Shown: in pieces, positions 58,301-64,000 of the stretch
How the letters are laid out: each line of letters starts with the position of its first letter
How positions within the stretch are numbered: position 1 is the stretch's first letter
Source of the DNA: Xiphydria camelus
Lineage: Eukaryota > Arthropoda > Insecta > Hymenoptera > Xiphydriidae
Direction: 5' to 3'
Length of the DNA stretch: 64,000 nucleotides
NCBI GenBank assembly: GCA_963678675.1
Contig: OY783195.1
Coordinates: 12,381,305 to 12,445,304 of the forward strand
Translations under genes and position numbers: made by a program
Notes under the pieces: generated by a model
Told to the model about the DNA's origin: nothing
The model's input: the letters and a program-made list of their open reading frames with translations, nothing else
The model's database searches: none

Positions 58301-60656
58301 AATTACAAAATAAGACTGTCAAGTTTAGCTGCCGCCGGACTATAACTTATCAACTGCATCTATCTCTTATTCTAATCTCTTCACGATAACCTTGTAAGAT
58401 ACGTCATCTTATTATCGGCTCGGAAATTGTTCGTGCGATTAACTCACTTCCTAGAGCCGAGTAGAATGTTCAAATAATGAACCAATTAGTAAGATCAGTT
58501 ATATTAATTAATTAAAAAAGGAATAATAAAGTAAGTTAAAGTAATTAACTTTGCACTTGGTACACCGTATGTTGGTTGCGTTAACTGTATTCATGCTCGA
58601 ATGAAATGCTTTAAAGGAATTACACAGGGAGTATAGAATAAATTGACTTGTTAAATTTATGAAGTTCCCATAACCGTTTTAATGGTGTAGTCGCTTTAAA
58701 CAAACAAATAATTGACTCAGATAAATATTTAACAATCTCATAATATAGTTAGCTACATGTCATGACTTTTTTCAATGTAGAGTACTGGTCTCTACACAAT
58801 TGTAAATTTTCTATTAAATATAATACATTTTACATGTCCCAAGTGGTCTACATGTAACTTTTGTGTTAATTTGATTAAGAACTGTGTTAAAAAGTGACAT
58901 AAGAATTATATCAAATATTTAACATAAATAAGATGAATTTTTTATATTAAAGCAACATTTTATTTCTATTATATTTTAATTGATTACTTTTTGTTCTTTT
59001 TGACTTAATGAAACATTCAAAATGAATATAACATTAGTTAATATAACTGTTTCTTTGTGTGGCATACAGTTTCCATTGATTTTTAACTAGAATTTTTCGT
59101 CTTTTCAACAGAAATGGTGATTGATATTCTTCGAAATAACACTTTTTTAGACCAAATTAATATTCGTATAATATAATCTCAAAAATAATACACGATCTTG
59201 TAGTTTCTTTCTTTTTACACATGTAAATTACATTTAAAATGTGTTCAAATGAATCGACACATGTGAATTATTTTAAAATAACACACGAAGATGTATGTTA
59301 AATATAATACAACAATTTTTGCTAGCGTGCTTTTTAATAAAACAATACAAAATTTCCAACTGTGTAATAAAATGGTTTGATTTCTTTTCAGAGGACATCA
59401 AATATCTAATATCGCTATCCAAACCGAAAGTTATCTTCTGCGATGAAAATTCCGTGTGTACAGTTTCTGTAGCACTTCAAGAACATGGATGGAATAGTAT
59501 AATTGTCATGTTTGGCGAACATCCAAATTGCATTTCCTTCCGAGATATTTTAAAGAGCTGTTCACTTTCTGACGTTATGAATTTCCAAACCACGAAGTTC
59601 GATAACGCCGATCAGATAGCCCTCATCATCTGTAGCAGCGGAAGCACCGGACTGCCGAAGGGAGTCGAGCACACTCACAGAAGCGTGTTGATCCAGTTAG
59701 GAGTGGTTGCCTTCCTGAATCTCAATGGAAAAACCAGCGCTATCTTCTCCACACTTCACTGGGTTTCTGGTATAGTCGGTACGCTCGTAATCCTCGCCTG
59801 TGACATGAAGTCCATAATCGTGCCAAAGTTCGAGGAGGAGATGGGCTGTCGAGTGATCGAGAAGTACAAAATCAATTGGGTGCTAATGGGCACCAGCGTC
59901 CTCCTGAGACTCATTTACTCTGGTCACCTGAAGAAGTATGATATATCTAGCTTGGAGAAGATTTCCGGAGGTGGCGGTGTCATTTCGTCAGAAGCATCGC
60001 GGTTACTGAACGAGGCACTGCCAAAGACCATGGTGATGCTGGGCTACGGAATGACGGAACTCTTGGGTCCAACTTCCGTCCAGGATCCGTCTTCGAAGCC
60101 TGGGTCATGTGGAAAACCTCTCATGGGTGTCGCTTGTAAGATCGTCGATCTGCAAACTAGGGCGGTCCTCGGACCAGGGCAAATCGGCGAGATTTGTTGG
60201 CAGAGTCCGTGCGTTATGAAGGGTTATCACAATAATCCCGAGGATACGGCAGCGGCCTTTGATGAGGAGAAATGGTTGCTTTCGGGTGATATCGGTTATT
60301 ATGACAGCGACGGTGAAATTTTTGTAGTCGATCGACTGAAAGAAATGATTAAGTATCAAGGCGATCAGATCGCGCCAGCAGAACTAGAGACGGTGATACG
60401 GAAGCACCCGGAAGTTGAAGATTGTGTCGTAGTTGGAAAACCTCACAAAATCGACGTGGAGCATCCCGTTGCTTTTGTGGTTCGAAAGGAGGGCAGTAAT
60501 GTTACGGAACAGGAGATCATCGACCTTGTAGCGTCGGAAGTCATTGAACGAAAAAGACTCAGGGGTGGCATTCGGTTCTTGGCTCAATTACCCGTTACAC
60601 CTACTGGGAAACCGAAACGTCAGGAGTTGAAAGAGATCTTGAAGAATGAGGACTAG
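52394..60656 (+). CDS. Acyl-CoA synthetase / 4-coumarate-CoA ligase-like (luciferase-like) enzyme, three exons
   Basis: Adenylate-forming enzyme: it would activate a carboxylic acid with ATP to an acyl-AMP and pass it to CoA. Exons 52394-52588, 53041-53248 and 59392-60656 join in phase (0, then 1) to 555 aa. Donors are CAG|GTGAGT and CCA|GTAAGT; acceptors TTTTTCGCAG and TTTCTTTTCAG. Residues 1-40 form a Lys/Arg-rich leader; 45-200 the N-lobe; SSGSTGLPKG (216-225) the ATP/phosphate loop; YGMTE (353-357) the adenine motif; SGDIGYYD with Asp434 the ribose-binding motif; VDRLKEMIKYQGDQI (447-461) the hinge; PTGK with Lys541 the C-terminal catalytic lysine. All expected residues are present, so it is probably active. 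The C-terminus (KNED) lacks a peroxisomal SKL signal, unlike beetle luciferases; light production is not implied. Start: first ATG in frame, A at -3. Substrate cannot be predicted. This is the only convincing host gene in the window. Confidence 0.9.
52589..53040 (+). other. Intron 1 of the acyl-CoA ligase gene
   Basis: Begins GTGAGT and ends TTTTTCGCAG with a pyrimidine-rich tract. It separates two complete codons (phase 0). An upstream AG at 53004-53005 was rejected because it gives an early stop. Confidence 0.8.
53375..53731. mobile_element. 357-bp foldback MITE nested in the 53.3 kb element
   Basis: CAGGGAGCAGACTTAGGTCT at the left pairs with the right end CCAAGTCCGAACCCTG, and arms with TTGCTATGTCG, CGTCATCGTTGATTG and GGATCGACTACTGCC blocks continue to a centre near 53555. 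The matching arm of the outer element at ~54505 lacks it. Confidence 0.65.
53813..53904. mobile_element. 92-bp piggyBac-like MITE
   Basis: TTAACCCTTTCGCTGCTACA at the left pairs with GGAGCAGCGAAAGGGTTAA at the right; TTAA at both ends. One of the shortest elements in the window. Confidence 0.75.
54562..54663. mobile_element. 102-bp hairpin element, copy 1, with foreign insert
   Basis: ATATCGTCGGCTTACTTGTA and its complement form the stem. The loop side contains GGGCCGGTTTTACCAACACG, a piece of the MITE family seen at 20480-20618. Copy 2 at 54739-54822 lacks that piece. Confidence 0.65.
54739..54822. mobile_element. 84-bp hairpin element, copy 2
   Basis: ATATCGTGGGCTTACTTGTA pairs with TACAAGTAAGCCGATGATAT around a short loop (GCTATGACCGAAAATCGG). 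It lies 75 bp from copy 1 and in either orientation reads alike. Confidence 0.7.
55184..56352. mobile_element. 1.17 kb mariner-type derivative in intron 2
   Basis: TACACAGGGTGTCCCGTCAT at the left pairs with ATGGACATTACAAGATGGGACACCGTGTA-type sequence at the right, including CATACTGAATTTACG. A second right-type end CACCCTGTGTA stops at 56060 and pairs internally through TTAAGGTAGTACTATC. On the minus strand at 56215-56132 the frame ends AQLCIDHQGGHFEQYVR, a DUF4817-type transposase C-terminus. It may be two overlapping derivatives. Confidence 0.6.
56553..57934. mobile_element. 1.38 kb foldback element in intron 2
   Basis: TATAGGGCAAATTATACCAT at the left pairs with the right end ATAATTTGCCCC, and arms containing ATGAGATATAAAAGTTCC and CAGAAAAATCTGTTTTTCCT stay complementary for ~400 bp. 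The centre holds two AATGCAGACGTAG words (57270 and 57351). No transposase. Confidence 0.65.
58116..58282. mobile_element. 167-bp MITE with ~65-bp arms in intron 2
   Basis: AATTATCAGGCCAAACAACT and its complement form the ends, with CACTTCACGTCTGACGTTTC arms nearly identical on both sides. Centre near 58205. Confidence 0.75.
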
Positions 60657-60884
60657 AGCACGTCCACTATCAAACACTCCAAGGTAGCACACTAACGTCG
60701 AAATGACATTTTTTGAAGGTCAGTTCTGACGTCAGATGACGAAAAATATGACGTCATTTTAACGTCGCAAAGACGGCTTAATTGCACATCCACACGACGT
60801 CAGACAAATCACGTAATAATGACGTTCTACCGTACGTTGTGAAGACGAAAAAAATGACGGTTCTAAAAGGTTAGGTCTGACGTA

Positions 60885-61098
60885 CACCCGACGTCTCGGA
60901 TTATGTCGCTGGTGACTTTTTTTTAAATGTTATTTTTAAACGTACTAACCAATGAACAATTAATTCTCATGCCCTCATTAGCTACGGTAGTGTCTACTCT
61001 CGTTAATAAAAGCATGAGAATTGATTAATCATTGGTTAGTACGTTTAAAAATAACATTTTAAAAAAGTCACCAGCGACAGAATCCGAGACGCCGAGTG
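60885..61098. mobile_element. 214-bp MITE nested in copy 2
   Basis: The left end CACCCGACGTCTCGGATTAT and the complement of the right end, CACTCGGCGTCTCGGATTCT, both run on to GTCGCTGGTGAC. TA flanks both sides. Sister copy 1 near 33787 reads the uninterrupted CTGACGTATATC, so the site is verified within the window. Confidence 0.8.
61005..61010 (+). terminator. First AATAAA downstream of the acyl-CoA ligase stop
   Basis: No AATAAA occurs in the 22 bp of host sequence between the stop codon and the transposon. The first one lies within the nested MITE, the next at 61261-61266 within the outer element. Either could provide the poly(A) signal; use is inferred only. Confidence 0.3.
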
Positions 61099-61435
61099 TA
61101 TATCTTTTCATCGTGAGCGGTCACCCATCCAGCTAGTGTCTGCACTTTTCGCTGCTTAACTTCGTTGATCGGTCGGTGTCCTCGAGTCCTCATCTGCTGC
61201 GCGCTCCTGTGGTTAAAAATATTATTACTATGTATTAGTGTTCATATATAAAGTTTGATGAATAAATGTATATTACTTTTCAATAAGAAAGAGCTTGAAA
61301 AAATAAGATTTTATAATTGTATTATTCTTTTCTCAACATTTTTCTAAATTTATGATTGTATCTTTTGATAAATATTCTTGTATAGACGCAAATTGATACT
61401 AATATCAATTTGCGTCTATGCAAGAAATAAATAAT

Positions 61436-61444
61436 AAATAAATA

Positions 61445-61472
<28 letters not shown>
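61436..61472. repeat. (AAAT)n microsatellite
   Basis: A run of AAAT units inside the 60679-61884 transposon, absent at the matching place in copy 1. Confidence 0.75.
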
Positions 61473-61477
<5 letters not shown>

Positions 61478-62068
61478 ATATGAATGTTTATTCATCCTAC
61501 ATTAATTGATTGTCTTTCATTTACTTTAATAATCTGTGCTTTTTAATAAACTGTATAGTTTATAACTTGCTCAACATACTCTGGAGACTAAATGAAATAA
61601 TTTATTGATTTAATAATTGAACAAATTACAATTTTTGTCCATTTATTCACAAATAAATTTTAAAGTCCCTATATATGCAGGAGACGGAAATTTTTCTAAG
61701 TCTTGTTCGTCATTAAAAATGACGGAAAAGTTCCGTCAAAAAGACGTTTAATTTTGACGTCCAAGGTACGTCGTAAATATGACGTCCCTGCGACGTTAAT
61801 ATTACGACAACTGACGTCTGAAACCCTATACTGACCAAAAAATGACGTCTGAGACGTTATTCTAACGTCAGTGTGCTACCTGGGACTACGAGGAAAGCTT
61901 TAAACATAAGCCTATTTGAATTAGAACTTGAGTTCTCGAAACTATGGGTTCTAATAAGATTGTACGAAAACCATTTTCTACGTTAATTAGAAAAGAGAGA
62001 TCAACGAGTCTTGGGGTGATATTTAAAATATACTTACAATTAGATGCAATGACCAGTGCGACTATCGC

Positions 62069-62069
62069 A

Positions 62070-62112
<43 letters not shown>
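62069..62112. repeat. (AT)n microsatellite
   Basis: A long run of TA/AT dinucleotides. The reported open frames across it are Tyr-Ile repeats and not genes. Confidence 0.85.
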
Positions 62113-62116
<4 letters not shown>

Positions 62117-62119
<3 letters not shown>

Positions 62120-62562
62120 CAGGGTGTTTCACAAGTAAGCGTAAATCTTCCGGAGGCGTAATCCTCGGATGAAAATAAGACAAAAAGTTCCTAACAACAT
62201 GGGTCCGGAAATGCTTTATAAAGAAGCTACGCCCCTTCGAATGGGGCACCCTGAAGACGACTTTTCCTCAATATTTCCGAAACCGTAAACAACAAATTTT
62301 TGAAAATACATACACGGTATAAACTTTTGGCACTGAACTCGATTCTGAATTCAGAATTTAAAAATAACAGTGTGCGTGGAATCCACGCATGACAGAAGTG
62401 AAACTTAAACTTCTTGCTTATGAGTTATAGATAGAGATAAATTATTAGTATTTTTTTATTGAACAAGAAATAATAATTGGCAATAGTAAGGATGCAACTA
62501 TGATCTTAAATGAAAAACCAATTCAAAATTAATGTTTTCTAATATATTTTACAAGAAATTCG
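62117..62562. mobile_element. Left end of a mariner-type element, partner not found
   Basis: TACAGGGTGTTTCACAAGTA begins a typical mariner-type terminus, followed by ~300 bp with no open frame. The opposite end could not be located before the Helitron remnant. Nothing else is seen in this stretch. Confidence 0.4.
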
Positions 62563-62985
62563 TTATTCAATTTGAGAAAAACGTGAATCCGTAGAATTAT
62601 CAGTGTTTATCATAGTGACAATTGGCTTATGATAGCTAAAATACGACACTAACGTTTGGGATTTAATAGTTTCTTGATTCCTAGAGAATAGAGCATCAAT
62701 TGTTGTACCCGACCTGGTAGTTGGAGTATTCACATTATTGTTGTTGTTGATTTTTAAATTGAATTCTCTAGCCAAAATGTCAATGAGAGGTTGACTTTCA
62801 GGTTTGGAAAACTGAACATTGAAGTCACCGCTCAGTATCATTGGTAGAGTCCCCCAGTCCTTTTTTAGTAATGCTGCACCGCCTGGTGTGTATGATAACA
62901 ACACGTGATGAATGAATTCGATAATATCATCAAGTTTCTTGTTAGGTGATATATATACAGCAACAATTAACATGAATTGTCCATT
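62563..62985 (-). pseudogene. Helitron (Helentron-type) endonuclease domain
   Basis: Read downward: FMLIVAVYISPNKKLDDIIE, MILSGDFNVQF (metal-binding Asp-Phe-Asn), STTIDALFSRN-like TRSGTTIDALFSRN and SYFSYHKPIV (catalytic His). This matches the C-terminal APE-like endonuclease of endonuclease-bearing Helitrons, elements that transpose by rolling-circle replication. It ends at a stop at 62563 and has no start of its own: the ATG in frame at 62973 lies inside the first beta strand. The Rep and helicase domains that should precede it are absent. Confidence 0.7.
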
Positions 62986-63326
62986 ACCAAGACATCTTGC
63001 AGCACAGCATCAATGTTGATGTTGTAGACTTTGTACAGTGGAGTACCGCAAAGACAGTGTAGCCCCATTTTTATATTTCTTTTGTTCACGAAACTAATTA
63101 AATAGCTTGGTTTGTGTATCTGTTTACATTTGATGTGCACGTTGATGCAGTAATCATCGCTAATGTCCCTTGGTAGTACCTTCACCATGAGATCTACGTC
63201 CGCAGGGACATTGATAACTTGTCCAAGAATCCCATACTGACCGCTCATATAGCGCAGTCTTCTTATTTGCATGAAGGGAATTCTCGGTGAAATAAGTATT
63301 TCAGACATTAAATCGAACGTCGTCAC
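62967..63326 (-). pseudogene. Helitron N-terminal (DUF6570-like) domain
   Basis: Read downward from about 63326: LMSEILISPRIPFMQIRRLR, GQYGILGQVINVPADVDLMV, KVLPRD and CINVHIKCKQIHKPSYL, with TPLYKVYNINID near the end. This is the conserved domain preceding the Rep nuclease in insect Helitron replicases. The frame stops at 62967, where it overlaps the endonuclease fragment in another frame. An internal deletion thus joined the two ends of a protein normally well over 1000 residues long. Confidence 0.7.
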
Positions 63327-63821
63327 TTCTACCTCTCCTACCGTCTCCCCATCCGACCGTTACAACAAGCATAATATAGTATGCTACGCTACGTACCTAT
63401 CTATCCTATGCCTAGATCCAGCGGACAATAGGATACCGTTGCTCGTCCTTCGCCATAAAGAGGGGTTAGACTATGTCGAATGGTGAGGCGACCTTCTATA
63501 CCTGATAAGCCAGGTATTAGATTTACTCGAACTGTCATCTATTGAATTCGTCATTTCTCCCCTTCACCAATAGTCCAGCAAAGATATCATTTTTCAAAAA
63601 AATAATTTCCGGCAAGCTGATTTTTTCAGGGTCGATGGAGGGGAGTCTCCCGAGTATCCAACAAAAAATCACACTCCGCACCCCTTGCAAAGTATTGCAA
63701 ATAGGGTGGTTTTTGTTTTTGTTTTTAAATTTTGTCCAGCTTGTACATAATAATATTCTCTACAACTTTGCCTAATAAAATTTTTTGATAACTCTGATTT
63801 TGGACGGTTCAGCGCCCATTA
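63327..63821. other. No supported gene; possible upstream part of the Helitron
   Basis: The stretch upstream of the Helitron N-terminal domain holds no further recognisable coding sequence on either strand. Confidence 0.4.
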
Positions 63822-63904
63822 TACAGTATGTCCCGCGCAGAACCGCACAGTTGCAGGGACCTCGAAATTTACCTTTGGCCAGGCTTGGTCGGTACTTGAG
63901 TCAT

Positions 63905-63906
<2 letters not shown>
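63822..63906. repeat. One arm of the TACCGTATGTCC-type MITE family
   Basis: TACAGTATGTCCCGCGCAGA followed by TTTACCTTTGGCCAGGCTTG and GTCGGTACTTGAGTCATTTA resembles the arm of 47533-47808. The opposite arm would lie beyond the window. Confidence 0.5.

Positions 63907-64000
<94 letters not shown>
63907..64000. repeat. (CT)n microsatellite running to the window end
   Basis: Almost pure CT repeats with one slip near 63952. Its true length is unknown because the window ends in it. Confidence 0.95.

Larger units (their letters stand above)
53249..59391 (+). other. Intron 2 of the acyl-CoA ligase gene, 6.1 kb, TE-rich
   Basis: Begins GTAAGT after CCA and ends CTTTTCAG. Phase 1: the split codon AAG (Lys135) restores a continuous FLNT-K-DIKYLISLSKP segment. 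At least eight transposon copies lie within it. About 58283-59391 shows no repeat ends and is AT-rich. Confidence 0.8.
60679..61884. mobile_element. CCCA..TAGC transposon, copy 2, directly after the acyl-CoA ligase stop codon
   Basis: CCAAGGTAGCACACTAACGT at the left pairs with GACGTCAGTGTGCTACCTGGG-type sequence at the right. ACT occurs on both outer flanks and may be the target duplication. ACGTCA-type words repeat at both ends. It is the sister of 31896-33993 in opposite orientation and carries a nested MITE at 60885-61098. No transposase. Confidence 0.7.

Noticed and set aside
52394..60656. Beetle-type luciferase
   Set aside because: Only the general adenylate-forming motifs are shared. 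No PTS1 tail and no context supports bioluminescence; many insects carry such acyl-CoA ligase-like genes.
61886..62138. Tyr/Ile-repeat proteins on both strands
   Set aside because: Translations of an (AT)n microsatellite.

Overview
The window looks like a 64 kb piece of an arthropod, most likely insect, nuclear genome. The evidence is one intron-containing gene with canonical GT/AG junctions in a matrix that is almost entirely transposable-element (TE) debris of insect-typical families: Tc1/mariner relatives, PIF/Harbinger, BEL/Pao, a LINE with an arthropod-type ORF1, tRNA-derived SINEs, an endonuclease-bearing Helitron, and many TTAA- and TA-flanked foldback MITEs. The DUF4817-like mariner family is common in Hymenoptera, which makes an ant or wasp plausible, but nothing in the sequence proves the order. 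There is no operon, plasmid, phage or CRISPR signal.

The only host gene I can support is on the + strand at 52394-60656. Its three exons (52394-52588, 53041-53248, 59392-60656) splice in phase to 555 aa, an adenylate-forming enzyme of the 4-coumarate-CoA ligase / luciferase-like acyl-CoA synthetase group. All core AMP-binding motifs are present. Its 6.1 kb second intron is filled with nested MITEs, and a 1.2 kb transposon starts 22 bp after the stop codon, so most of the 3' UTR is probably TE-derived.

Layout. 1-20.6 kb: foldback elements, some 0.5-2 kb long, with a SINE at 10.2 kb and a 2.9 kb composite of palindromes at 16.0-18.9 kb. 20.7-23.8 kb: a broken LINE on the minus strand. 23.8-31 kb: MITEs, a PIF/Harbinger remnant and a dead mariner transposase joined head to tail. 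31.9-34.0 kb: a three-level nested insertion. 34.2-36.7 kb: a decayed BEL/Pao retroelement. 38-39.8 kb: an element carrying a roughly 129-bp tandem array. 40.5-51.7 kb: more MITEs, a possible solo LTR and a second SINE interrupted by a MITE. 51.7-60.7 kb: a mariner relic and the acyl-CoA ligase gene. 60.7-64 kb: the sister copy of the 31.9 kb element, an internally deleted Helitron and a terminal (CT)n tract.

Two pairs of related copies inside the window give empty sites that date insertions relative to each other: the two SINE copies, and the 31.9/60.7 kb transposon pair. I found no coherent new multi-gene system. The most informative observations are the nested-element architecture, the TE-supplied gene end and the rearranged Helitron. 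Boundaries of non-coding repeats were found by eye and may be off by several bases.
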